9,428 bases of DNA from Bryobacterales bacterium (GCA_025353235.1 JANXQZ010001102.1:1-9428); one strand, 5' to 3'. Counted from the stretch's first letter, positions 1-6,903 are shown. Numbers and translations are program-made. The notes: generated from the letters alone by a model not told the origin.

Positions 1-90
1 GCCAAAGACACCGGCTTCGGGCAGATCAGCGCTTCCACCATGGCCAACTACGCACGCCGTCTCCAGCTGAGCTTGCGCTTCTTGTTCTAA
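1..90 (+). CDS. C-terminal end of a TonB-dependent-receptor/Oar-like outer-membrane beta-barrel protein (partial)
   Basis: Frame 1 is open from the window edge to a TAA at 88-90, giving 29 residues. The last ten read RLQLSLRFLF: alternating polar and hydrophobic residues ending in phenylalanine. That is the usual final beta-strand and terminal aromatic signal recognised by the outer-membrane assembly (BAM) machinery. The preceding stretch (FGQISASTMANYARR) resembles the end of the large carboxypeptidase-regulatory-like/TonB-dependent receptors that are abundant in Acidobacteriota. Two hairpins follow directly, so this is a real gene end. The body of the protein lies outside the window, so substrate and full family cannot be determined. 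The beta-barrel end is fairly clear; the receptor family is inferred from resemblance. Confidence 0.7.
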   Translation, partial: AKDTGFGQISASTMANYARRLQLSLRFLF

Positions 91-96
91 AGATAG

Positions 97-116
97 GACA
101 GGCCTCCGGGCCTGTC
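97..116 (+). terminator. Hairpin directly after the outer-membrane protein gene
   Basis: An 8-base-pair perfect stem (GACAGGCC at 97-104 with GGCCTGTC at 109-116) closes on a TCCG tetraloop, six bases after the stop codon. No T-run follows, so alone it is a poor intrinsic terminator. It may protect the mRNA 3' end or support the stronger terminator 13 bases downstream. Confidence 0.5.
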
Positions 117-129
117 TGCTAAACCTACT

Positions 130-163
130 GGGGCGGACGCAGTTTGTCCGCCCCTTTTTCTTT
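130..163 (+). terminator. Strong rho-independent terminator
   Basis: A 9-base-pair perfect GC-rich stem (GGGGCGGAC at 130-138 with GTCCGCCCC at 146-154) and a 7-base loop are followed immediately by TTTTTCTTT (155-163). This is the classical intrinsic terminator layout for plus-strand transcription and ends the upstream outer-membrane protein transcript before gyrA. Confidence 0.9.
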
Positions 164-369
164 GGACCGCGACCCGGTCCCGCAGGAATCCGACATTCAA
201 GTAGGCACGCCGAACTTCGGCAGCACCCAGCGCATCACGGCAAAGTAGCCTGCCGGGAGGAGAATAAAAAGCAACCAATCGGGCATTCTACGTTGTAGAC
301 GCACTTTGCAGGCAAGTGGTGACAAAACATCTGGCGCGCAGCGCAACAAATGTGGAAAATCACCCACTC

Positions 370-398
370 TTCACCGCCGACTAAATTCTTGGTAGAAT
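370..398 (+). promoter_or_regulatory. Candidate sigma-70-type promoter of gyrA
   Basis: A -10-like hexamer TAGAAT (393-398, 5 of 6 consensus bases) lies 17 bases downstream of a weak -35-like TTCACC (370-375, 4 of 6). Transcription would begin near 405, leaving a leader of about 20 bases before the gyrA start. The call rests on position and consensus match only. Confidence 0.45.
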
Positions 399-416
399 AA
401 GACTTAACTCACTATT

Positions 417-421
417 AGGAG
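417..421 (+). promoter_or_regulatory. Ribosome-binding site that fixes the TTG start of gyrA
   Basis: AGGAG ends five bases before the TTG at 427. No in-frame ATG occurs before the conserved domain begins, and the only other early candidate, a GTG at 529, has no good Shine-Dalgarno sequence. This makes TTG 427 the preferred start. Confidence 0.75.
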
Positions 422-426
422 CGAGC

Positions 427-2979
427 TTGGCAGACCAGGAATTACCACCACAGGGTCCCCCTCCGCCCCCCTCCGGGGGGCAACCGAATTTGCCCGGGCT
501 GGGCGGCGGCGACGGCGGAAATAAGAACGTGATCCCCGTCAATATCGAAGACGAAATGCAGCGGTCTTACCTGGATTACGCCATGAGCGTGATCATCGGC
601 CGCGCGCTTCCCGATATCCGCGACGGGCTCAAACCGGTACACCGGCGCATCCTGTTCGGGATGCACGAGATGGGGCTCACGCCCAACCGGCCCACCACCA
701 AATCCGCCAAGATCACCGGCCAGGTGATGGGTAAGTACCATCCGCACGGCGATTCCGCCATTTACGATTCGTTGGTGCGCATGGCCCAGCCGTTCGCGAT
801 GCGCTACCCGCTGGTGGATGGCCAGGGAAATTTCGGTTCAGTAGATGGCGATCCGCCCGCCGCCATGCGGTACACCGAAGCCCGGCTGTCCAAGGTAGCC
901 ATAGCCCTGCTGGAGGACATCGACAAGGAAACGGTCGATTTCAAGCCCAACTACGACGATAGCGAGCAGGAGCCCGAAGTACTGCCCACCCGCGTACCGA
1001 ATTTGCTGGTCAATGGGTCCAGCGGCATCGCCGTGGGAATGGCGACGAATTTCCCGCCCCACAACCTCACGGAGATCATCAACGCGACGATTCATCTAAT
1101 CCAGAAGCCCACCGCGGGGCTGGCCAAGATCATGGAATTTGTGCAAGGCCCCGACTTCCCCACCGGCGGCTTTATTTTGGGCCACCAGGGCATCCTAAGT
1201 GCCTACATGACGGGACGCGGCCAGTTGAAATTGCGTGCCCGCGCGTCCATCGAGAAGATGCCGAAGGACCGCGAGCAGATCGTGGTCACGGAGATTCCCT
1301 ACCAGGTCAACAAGTCGCGCCTGATCGAGAACGCGTCGGCGCTGGTCAATGAAAAGAAAATCGAAGGCATCGGCGATATCCGCGATGAGAGCGACCGCGA
1401 CGGCATGCGCATCGTTTTCGAGCTAAAGCGCGGCGAGCAGGCGGAGGTGGTGCTCAACAACCTTTATAAGCACACCCAGCTTCAGACCGGCTTCGGCATC
1501 ATCATGCTGTCCATCGTCAACGGGCAGCCACGCGAACTCGGCCTGGTCGATTGCATCAAATTTTTCATCGATCACCGCATCGAGGTGGTCCGCCGGCGCA
1601 CCGAGTTCGAACTGCGCAAGGCGCGCGAACGGGAGCATATCCTGCTTGGCTTCCAGAAGGCGCTGGACCACCTCGACGAGGTCATCCTCATCATCCGGGC
1701 CGCCAAGATGCCGCGTGAAGCCCGCGAGGGTTTGATCGCGGCCTTCCAGTTCAGCGACAAGCAGGCCCAGGCGATCATCGAGCTCCAGTTGCAGCGCCTC
1801 ACGGGGATGGAGCAGCAGAAGATTCTGGACGAGCTCGCCGAAATCCAACGCATGATCGGCGGCTACCTGGAAATTCTTGGTTCCGAAGAAGTTTTGCGCG
1901 CGCTGATCGTGAAGGAGCTCAAGGAAGTCAGAAAGGAGTTCGGGGACGACAGGCGCACTCAGATTATCGAGGATACCGGCGAGATTCTTCTTGAGGATTT
2001 GATCCAGGTAGAGGACGTGGCCGTTACTGTCACCCGCGGTGGTTACCTAAAGCGCACGGCGGTGGATACCTACCGTCGGCAAACGCGAGGCGGCAAGGGC
2101 CGCATCGGAATGGGCACGCGCACGGAGGATGTGGTCGACTACTTGGTGGTCGCCTCAACTCACTCGTACCTTCTGATTTTCACCACCAAAGGCCGCCTGT
2201 ACTGGCTGAAGATTTACGGCATTCCCGACGTCGGCACGACCGGCAAGGGCAAGCACATTTCCAGCTTGATCAATCTGCAGCCGGACGAACAGCCTACAGC
2301 GTTCTTGCCCGTGAAGGCGTTTGTCGAGGGGCAGCACATCTTGATGGTTACCAAGCACGGCGTGGTGAAGAAGAGCGAATTGACCGAATTTGACAACCCG
2401 CTGGCTCGCGGTATTATCGCCATCAACATCGATGAGGGCGATGAACTGCTCGCGGCGCGGCTGACCAATGGCAAGAACTACGTTTTCCTCGGAACGCATG
2501 AAGGGATGGCGAGCCGCTTCTTCGAGGAGGAGGTGCGCCCGATGGGACGGGCAGCGCGCGGAGTCCGGGCCATGGATCTCGAAGAGGGGGATTACTTGGT
2601 CGGTTGCGAAGTGGTGGAGGAATCGGGGCTGATTTTGTCGATCTCCGAAAACGGCTATGGCAAGCGCACCAATTTGGGAGATTACCGGCTCACGTCACGC
2701 GGTCGCAAGGGCGTAATCAACATGAAGACCACGCCTCGGATCGGGAAGGTGGTGGCCATTCTGTCGGTGAAGGAAGACACCGATCTGATGATTATTACGA
2801 ATGATGGGAAGATTATCCGGATTGAATCTGGGGAGATTCGGCAAGCTGGCCGATCCACTCAGGGTGTCCGCCTGGTGCGCATGGATGAAGGCGATCATGT
2901 GGCGGCGGCTTCGTGCATTCCGGAGAGCGATGTCATCATTCCGAACGAGGATCCACAAGGCAATTTGCCGCTGCAGTAA
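427..2979 (+). CDS. gyrA: DNA gyrase subunit A (type IIA topoisomerase)
   Basis: The 850-residue product is the DNA-cleaving subunit of gyrase, which pairs with GyrB to introduce negative supercoils using ATP. The breakage-reunion domain starts near residue 35. The catalytic arginine-tyrosine pair is R148-Y149 in [10 protein letters not shown]. The quinolone-pocket motif GDSAIYD holds S110 and D114, equivalent to E. coli S83 and D87, both in the sensitive state. A coiled-coil/tower region follows to about residue 510. The C-terminal wrapping domain (about 530-830) carries a GyrA box, QTRGGKG (552-558), against the usual QRRGGKG; this box separates GyrA from ParC. The protein has about 27 more N-terminal residues than the E. 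coli enzyme, rich in Pro and Gly with a run of five prolines. gyrB is not in the window. The gene ends head-on against the decarboxylase gene, with a repeat beginning at its stop codon. Confidence 0.97.
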   Translation: MADQELPPQGPPPPPSGGQPNLPGLGGGDGGNKNVIPVNIEDEMQRSYLDYAMSVIIGRALPDIRDGLKPVHRRILFGMHEMGLTPNRPTTKSAKITGQVMGKYHPHGDSAIYDSLVRMAQPFAMRYPLVDGQGNFGSVDGDPPAAMRYTEARLSKVAIALLEDIDKETVDFKPNYDDSEQEPEVLPTRVPNLLVNGSSGIAVGMATNFPPHNLTEIINATIHLIQKPTAGLAKIMEFVQGPDFPTGGFILGHQGILSAYMTGRGQLKLRARASIEKMPKDREQIVVTEIPYQVNKSRLIENASALVNEKKIEGIGDIRDESDRDGMRIVFELKRGEQAEVVLNNLYKHTQLQTGFGIIMLSIVNGQPRELGLVDCIKFFIDHRIEVVRRRTEFELRKAREREHILLGFQKALDHLDEVILIIRAAKMPREAREGLIAAFQFSDKQAQAIIELQLQRLTGMEQQKILDELAEIQRMIGGYLEILGSEEVLRALIVKELKEVRKEFGDDRRTQIIEDTGEILLEDLIQVEDVAVTVTRGGYLKRTAVDTYRRQTRGGKGRIGMGTRTEDVVDYLVVASTHSYLLIFTTKGRLYWLKIYGIPDVGTTGKGKHISSLINLQPDEQPTAFLPVKAFVEGQHILMVTKHGVVKKSELTEFDNPLARGIIAINIDEGDELLAARLTNGKNYVFLGTHEGMASRFFEEEVRPMGRAARGVRAMDLEEGDYLVGCEVVEESGLILSISENGYGKRTNLGDYRLTSRGRKGVINMKTTPRIGKVVAILSVKEDTDLMIITNDGKIIRIESGEIRQAGRSTQGVRLVRMDEGDHVAAASCIPESDVIIPNEDPQGNLPLQ

Positions 2980-3067
2980 CCGCTCCCTTACGGTCACGGC
3001 TCGGTTTACTTCACGAACACGCTCCCCTAACGGTTACGCAACTGAGCCGTGACCGTTAGGGAGCGGT
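2979..3067. repeat. REP-like palindromic repeat locus 1, between convergent gyrA and decarboxylase genes
   Basis: Two 28-base arms, 2979-3006 and 3040-3067, are inverted copies differing at two positions. The 33-base spacer contains a third, degenerate copy (3020-3038). The third copy and the right arm can fold into a long hairpin (3020-3065): about 18 base pairs with one bulge, one G-T pair and a nine-base loop. The shared core reads CGCTCCCTAACGGTCACGGC or close variants. The left arm starts on the last base of the gyrA TAA, and the right arm supplies the final codons and stop of the decarboxylase gene. The same sequence occurs near 6141-6192. There is no T-run, so any terminator role is inference. 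The layout resembles REP/BIME elements. Confidence 0.85.
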
Positions 3068-4447
3068 CGCTAACCGGTCAACTCGCCGTAACGTTTCGAC
3101 AATTTCCTCATCCGTCGTGCGGGGATTGATCGGGCACATCCGCAACATGGTCCGGCCATTCAGATTGGTCGAGGTGACCAGCGCGTATCCATCAGCCAAG
3201 ATCTTCTGCACCAGACTCAGGTGAAACGCGTCGTCACCTTGCCGGAAGCGAAAGCAAATCACGCCCATTTGCGCCTTGCTCACGATCTCCCATCCAGGCA
3301 TCTTCTGCAGTTCCGACTCGACCAGTTCGACCAGTTCAAAGCCTCGCTCCACCGCTTTGCGAAACGAACCCAATCCAAACGTCTTCAGCGACAGCCAAAG
3401 TTTGAGCGCTTGAAAGCTGCGCGTCAGTTGAATCCCGTGGTCGGTGAAGTTGAGTTCCGAAGAGACACCGTGGGCATCCTTCAAATACTCCGGCAAAACC
3501 TGAAAAGCGTTCCTCAATTGAGCCTTGTCGCGCACCAGCACGCATCCGCACTCGAAGGGTTGAAAGAGCCACTTATGCGGATCGAGCGAGAGCGAGTCGG
3601 CTAGTTCCAGCCCAGCCAATAGAGACTTCCCGCGATCGCAAATCACCGCCGCAGCGCCGTACGCGCCGTCGATATGCAGCCAGAGTCCCTCGGCGCGGCA
3701 GTACTCCGCGATGTCGGCCAGAGGATCCACAGCTCCCGTATTCGTAGTGCCCGCATTGGCGATCACGCAGAAGGGCCGCTTGCCCACCGTCAAGTCAGCT
3801 TCCACCTCGGACCGCAGCGTATCCAGCCTAAGACGAAACTCCCCATCCGAAGGCAGCTTGCGCAACTGGCGTCGAGGAAAGCCCAGAACTCGCAGATCCT
3901 TCTCAACCGACGAATGGGTTTGGTCTGAGAAATAGACCATGGCGTCCTGCATGTCCTCGCCCAGCTTGGCGTGACGTGCGACGGCCAAGGCAGTGAGATT
4001 CGCCATGGTTCCGCCGCTCACAAACAGTCCGCCTGCCGTCTCTGGAAACCCGCAAAGACTCCGCATCCAATCGATGGTTTCGAGTTCAATGGCGGCTGCG
4101 CCGGAGCCCCCAATCCAGGTGCCTGCGAACACGTTGTACCCGGAAACCAGGGCGTCCGCCATGGCGCCGATGAAGTTGCCTGGGCCGGGCACATAGGCGA
4201 AAAAGCGGGGATGATTTACGTGCAGGGTATTTTGCAGCACCTCGATTTCGATCTGTTCCAGCAGGGCGGGGAAGTCGGCCCCTTCCTCGGGCGGAGGGTT
4301 GTGGTACCTGGCCAGAATCTCGGTTGGGTTCGCTTTTGCTCCCACACTCTGCTCGCCCAGGGCCGAGAGGTGGCGAACGATTTGATCGATCACGCGGTAA
4401 CCGTACTCGCGCATCTGCTCAGGCGAGAATTCAAGGGTTGGATTCAC
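3056..4447 (-). CDS. Group II PLP-dependent amino-acid decarboxylase (aromatic-amino-acid/tyrosine decarboxylase-like)
   Basis: The 463-residue protein fits the fold-type I, group II decarboxylases (AADC, tyrosine, histidine and glutamate decarboxylases), which remove the alpha-carboxyl of an amino acid to give an amine. Visible landmarks are a substrate-side segment HPRFFAYVPGPG (78-89), the phosphate-binding SGGTMAN (144-150), H178 expected to stack on PLP, NAGTTNTGAVD (231-241), the PLP-nitrogen aspartate D260 in HIDGAYG, and the Schiff-base lysine K292 in DPHKW. Y321 in the mobile loop (PEYLK) aligns with the catalytic tyrosine of true decarboxylases; aldehyde synthases have Phe there. 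The substrate cannot be read from sequence. The start is a GTG overlapping the upstream stop by four bases (GTGA), with GGAG eight bases before it. The last residues (T-A-P) and stop lie in a repeat. Confidence 0.9.
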   Translation of the reverse strand: MNPTLEFSPEQMREYGYRVIDQIVRHLSALGEQSVGAKANPTEILARYHNPPPEEGADFPALLEQIEIEVLQNTLHVNHPRFFAYVPGPGNFIGAMADALVSGYNVFAGTWIGGSGAAAIELETIDWMRSLCGFPETAGGLFVSGGTMANLTALAVARHAKLGEDMQDAMVYFSDQTHSSVEKDLRVLGFPRRQLRKLPSDGEFRLRLDTLRSEVEADLTVGKRPFCVIANAGTTNTGAVDPLADIAEYCRAEGLWLHIDGAYGAAAVICDRGKSLLAGLELADSLSLDPHKWLFQPFECGCVLVRDKAQLRNAFQVLPEYLKDAHGVSSELNFTDHGIQLTRSFQALKLWLSLKTFGLGSFRKAVERGFELVELVESELQKMPGWEIVSKAQMGVICFRFRQGDDAFHLSLVQKILADGYALVTSTNLNGRTMLRMCPINPRTTDEEIVETLRRVDRLATAP

Positions 4448-4749
4448 TGGCGCTGCTCCGCGGTGCGCAGGCGTAACTCCAACTCTTCCTTAGACAGAGC
4501 GGTGCTTATGAAAAGTTCTTGGCGAGCCCCGGCGCTGAGCGCGATCGCCTTCCACCCGTTGGTGGTCGGCACTGTCACGCGGACCTTAACGTCGCCCTTG
4601 GCATCGCGCACCGGCCGGATCACTCCGGGTATTATGGAGCGGATCTCGGGAGTGTTCGTAAGCAAATCTTCCAGAAGGTCGCGCACGCCGTCGATGATGC
4701 TGTGTTCGATTTTGAGCTTGCCTTGCAGCTTACGGAGTTTCAGCTGCAC
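4444..4749 (-). CDS. Small DUF2103-like protein, function unknown
   Basis: The 101-residue protein has no signal peptide or membrane segment. The pattern EHSIIDGVRDLLEDL (15-29), then IIPGVIRPV (39-47), VRVTVP (56-61), NGWKAIA (64-70) and RQELFISTAL (76-85) matches what I recall of DUF2103, described as a predicted metal-binding family known from cyanobacteria and others. No biochemical role is known to me. H16 is the only histidine, so a classical multi-histidine metal site is not evident. The GTG start (4749) overlaps the aspartate kinase gene by ten bases, but its purine-rich GAGGA abuts the GTG with no spacing. A CTG two codons later would be better spaced, so the start is uncertain. The downstream end overlaps the decarboxylase start. 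The gene is real by its position in a packed operon; the family assignment is moderate. Confidence 0.7.
   Translation of the reverse strand: MQLKLRKLQGKLKIEHSIIDGVRDLLEDLLTNTPEIRSIIPGVIRPVRDAKGDVKVRVTVPTTNGWKAIALSAGARQELFISTALSKEELELRLRTAEQRQ
4456..4459 (-). promoter_or_regulatory. Ribosome-binding site for the GTG start of the decarboxylase
   Basis: On the minus strand GGAG lies eight bases before the GTG at 4447, inside the last codons of the upstream small gene. It supports the four-base GTGA overlap as a genuine coupled start. Confidence 0.6.
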
Positions 4750-6119
4750 TCCTCGTGAACCGCTCGCACCGCGCGCTCAAGGCCGTCCCGCCTGACTACG
4801 ATGCTGATCGTAATTTCGCTCGACCCTTGCGCGATCGCGATGATATTCACGTCCTGCTTAGAAATCGCGCTGAACAGCCTCCCAGCCAAGCCGGATGTCC
4901 CGCGCATACCCTCGCCCACTACCGCCAGCAAGCCAACGTTCTGGTCCACTTCGATGGGCTTGAGATATCCGTGGGTGAGCTCCAGTGCAAGGTCGGCTTC
5001 GAGCATGCGCATGCTGGCGTCGAGTTCCTCATTTCTGACTAGGAAGCAGAAACTCTGGCGATAGCTCGAGCTTGAGAATGCCAGCAGTTCGGCGTTCGCC
5101 GCAGCCAGCGCCTCTAGAGCTCGCGCCATGATCCGCGTCCCGCTAATCGCCGCGCTCGCGGGCTCGATCGAGACTAGCGCGACATTGACCATCGAAGTCA
5201 CGGCTCGCGGACCCGGCTTTGATTTGACGGTCGATACGATCTTGGTGCCGGGCACTGCCAAGTTAAAGCTGTTCTTGCTCCAGACCGGAATCTGACGCTC
5301 GATCAGCGGAGCCAGCGTTCGGGGGTGCAGCACTTTGGCCCCGTTGTAGGCCAGCTCGGCCGCTTCGTTGTAACTGACTTCATCCAGAACCCGCGCGTTT
5401 GGAACGGAGCGCGGATCGGCGCTCATGATGCCGTTCACGTCGGTCCAGATCCAAAGCTCGGAGGCATCCAAAGCGGCTGCCAGGATGGAGGCAGAAAAAT
5501 CGGAACCGCCGCGACCCAGCGTGGTCGGTCGACCGTCGGCGGTGGCCCCATTGAATCCAGTCACGATGGGAAGGATGCCGTTATCGAGCAGCGGGCGGAT
5601 CGTCAGCCGGCAACGTTCGCGCGTCTCCGCCATGAGCGGAGTGGCGTTGCCGAATACGGCGTCGGTGACGATGGCGTCCGCTCCGTTTACGGCTTGCGCC
5701 GGAGTGCCTGTGGAAGTTAAATACTCAGCCATCATCAGGGCCGAAAGCCGCTCGCCAATCGCGATCGCCTCGTCGACTGAGCGGGGAGGCCTCTCCCCCA
5801 GCATGCGGACGCCATGCGCGATGCGGCGAAAGTCGCCAATTAGGCTTTCGATCCCGTTCAAGGTTCGCGAAAGCATTTGTTGGCAGCACTCACGATGGCG
5901 CTCGGCTAAAATCTGCAAGTTGGCTTCGAGTCCGTGGTCGTCTCCGGCTTCGGCTTTGAGCAGCGTGTCGAGAAGCAGGTCGGTGACTTTCGACATTGCG
6001 GATACGACGGCTAGAACGGGTCGCTGGAGCTTCTGATCGCGGCAGATGTCGGCGGCAACTTTGATGCGTTCGGCGGACCCCATGCTGGTCCCGCCAAACT
6101 TCATTACAAGCAAATTCAT
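4740..6119 (-). CDS. Aspartate kinase, ThrA-type, without homoserine dehydrogenase domain
   Basis: The enzyme phosphorylates L-aspartate with ATP, the first step toward lysine, threonine, methionine and diaminopimelate. From the chosen ATG it has 459 residues. The kinase domain shows KFGGTS (7-12), GFNGATADG (188-196), TLGRGGSD (200-207), WTDVNGIMSADPR (225-237) and NGAKVLHP (259-266). Two ACT-type regulatory units follow (about 310-380 and 392-455). The second contains VVGEGMRGTSG and AIAQGSSE, which resemble the ACT region of bifunctional ThrA/MetL aspartokinase-homoserine dehydrogenases more than LysC. The protein stops (VHEECS) about where the dehydrogenase domain would begin. A longer frame adds 13 residues up to 6158 but runs into the repeat; the ATG at 6119 has AGGA nine bases upstream. 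Feedback inhibition by an aspartate-family amino acid is expected for the family; which one is unknown. Confidence 0.95.
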   Translation of the reverse strand: MNLLVMKFGGTSMGSAERIKVAADICRDQKLQRPVLAVVSAMSKVTDLLLDTLLKAEAGDDHGLEANLQILAERHRECCQQMLSRTLNGIESLIGDFRRIAHGVRMLGERPPRSVDEAIAIGERLSALMMAEYLTSTGTPAQAVNGADAIVTDAVFGNATPLMAETRERCRLTIRPLLDNGILPIVTGFNGATADGRPTTLGRGGSDFSASILAAALDASELWIWTDVNGIMSADPRSVPNARVLDEVSYNEAAELAYNGAKVLHPRTLAPLIERQIPVWSKNSFNLAVPGTKIVSTVKSKPGPRAVTSMVNVALVSIEPASAAISGTRIMARALEALAAANAELLAFSSSSYRQSFCFLVRNEELDASMRMLEADLALELTHGYLKPIEVDQNVGLLAVVGEGMRGTSGLAGRLFSAISKQDVNIIAIAQGSSEITISIVVRRDGLERAVRAVHEECS

Positions 6120-6128
6120 TGATGAATA

Positions 6129-6132
6129 TCCT
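6129..6132 (-). promoter_or_regulatory. Ribosome-binding site for aspartate kinase
   Basis: AGGA on the minus strand lies nine bases before the ATG at 6119. It favours this start over the longer frame opening at 6158, which has its first codons inside the repeat. Confidence 0.6.
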
Positions 6133-6140
6133 GCACGGGA

Positions 6141-6192
6141 CCGCTTGCTAACGCGCACGGCTCAGTTACGGAGCCGTGACCGTAAGGGAGCG
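6141..6192. repeat. REP-like palindromic repeat locus 2, between cmk and the aspartate kinase gene
   Basis: The right half (6171-6192) is the exact reverse complement of 22 bases inside the left arm of locus 1 (2982-3003). The left half (6141-6167) matches the right arm of locus 1 in inverted orientation at 23 of 27 positions. Together they form an imperfect palindrome whose core hairpin is CACGGCTC (6156-6163) with GAGCCGTG (6171-6178) around a seven-base loop; beyond it the outer arms pair with several mismatches. It fills about half of the 96-base gap and would lie in the 5' leader of the aspartate kinase coding segment of the operon mRNA. Confidence 0.85.
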
Positions 6193-6215
6193 ATTGTAGA
6201 CATTGCCCCATTTCG

Positions 6216-6890
6216 TTAGTGCGTGCGTTCCTTTCCGTTAGAAGTACGTTCGCGGATGATTTTCAGCAAAGCAGACTCCACCTCATCCAGAGACATCCCC
6301 GTGGTATCCACATAGATCGCATCGGGTGCCTGAACCAGCGGAGCCTCCGCACGCGTTCTATCGCGCCGATCCCGTTGCTCCATTTCGGGCGCAACTATCT
6401 CCGCAGGCAGATCCAACTCGCGCGCCCGACGTTCAGCGCGCTCTTCTGAAAGCGCATCCAGAAAAATTTTCACATCGGCTTCGGGAAATACAATCGTGCC
6501 GATATCGCGCCCCTCCATCACAATGGACGCGCCCAACCCAAGCTCGCGCTGACGCTTCACCAGAGCACGCCGCACCGCCGGAATCTGCGAGATTTTAGAA
6601 GCCGCCTCGCCCAGGCCAGCCTCGCGGATCGGAACGCTCACGTCCTCCCCATTGAGCAAAATCGAACTCTCGCCCGGCAAAAAATCGATGGTGGCTTGCT
6701 CGGCCAGCTGCTCCAGCCGATGCATGTCGGACAACTCCACGTTCAGCCGAATCGCCCACAATGCGATGGCTCGATACATCGCACCCGTATCGATGTATAG
6801 GAACCCAAGCTTAGCGGCAATCCGGCGCGCCAGCGTGCTCTTGCCCGCTCCAGCCGGACCATCAATCGCTACCGTAATTCGCTTGTCCAA
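6216..6890 (-). CDS. cmk: Cytidylate kinase
   Basis: This 224-residue cytosolic enzyme transfers phosphate from ATP to CMP or dCMP, recycling and supplying pyrimidine nucleotides. It has the family's usual length. The P-loop is GPAGAGKS (11-18), followed by the CMP-binding DTGAMYRA (35-42). MEGRDIGTIVFP carries the nucleotide-binding arginine of the NMP-bind region. The lid-type motif RDRRDRTRAEAPL matches the RDxxDRxRxxxPL pattern of Cmk. The start is TTG at 6890, because an in-frame TGA lies only two codons upstream and no ATG is available. The Shine-Dalgarno match is weak (TGG/GGA just before TTG). Only 13 bases separate it from the upstream protease stop, which points to translation coupled to that gene. 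The stop is followed by the repeat locus. Confidence 0.95.
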   Translation of the reverse strand: MDKRITVAIDGPAGAGKSTLARRIAAKLGFLYIDTGAMYRAIALWAIRLNVELSDMHRLEQLAEQATIDFLPGESSILLNGEDVSVPIREAGLGEAASKISQIPAVRRALVKRQRELGLGASIVMEGRDIGTIVFPEADVKIFLDALSEERAERRARELDLPAEIVAPEMEQRDRRDRTRAEAPLVQAPDAIYVDTTGMSLDEVESALLKIIRERTSNGKERTH

Positions 6891-6903
6891 TTTCCATCAT
6901 AGT

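Larger units (their letters stand above)
164..426. other. Intergenic region between the terminator and gyrA
   Basis: These 263 bases contain no convincing gene. A minus-strand open frame reaching into the region (278 down to 87) runs across both terminator hairpins and has no family-like sequence, so it is not called. The right end holds the proposed gyrA promoter and ribosome-binding site. A small palindrome (TCTAC-GTT-GTAGA, about 287-299) is visible but has no assigned role. Confidence 0.6.

Noticed and set aside
87..278. Minus-strand 63-codon open frame between the outer-membrane protein gene and gyrA
   Set aside because: It reads through both terminator hairpins, has no recognisable family pattern and no good ribosome-binding site; best explained by chance in GC-rich DNA.
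351..359. TGTGGAAAA, one base from a DnaA-box consensus, upstream of gyrA
   Set aside because: A single near-match without a cluster, AT-rich unwinding region or dnaA/dnaN neighbour is expected by chance and does not indicate an origin.
3020..3065. Repeat hairpin as a bidirectional intrinsic terminator for gyrA and the decarboxylase
   Set aside because: Position and stability fit, but neither strand has the T-run of an intrinsic terminator, so it is kept as a repeat rather than called a terminator.
3971..4795. 274-codon plus-strand open frame opposite the decarboxylase and small gene
   Set aside because: It is antisense to well-supported genes and lacks any domain-like pattern; a typical shadow frame in GC-rich DNA.
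6120..6158. 13-residue N-terminal extension of the aspartate kinase
   Set aside because: It begins inside the repeat palindrome and is not family-like; the ATG at 6119 has AGGA at usable spacing and gives the normal MxxxVxKFGGTS start.
6867..6902. Short ATG frame (12 codons) overlapping the cmk start
   Set aside because: It is in a different frame from cmk and ends quickly; it could be a leader peptide but nothing beyond its presence supports that.
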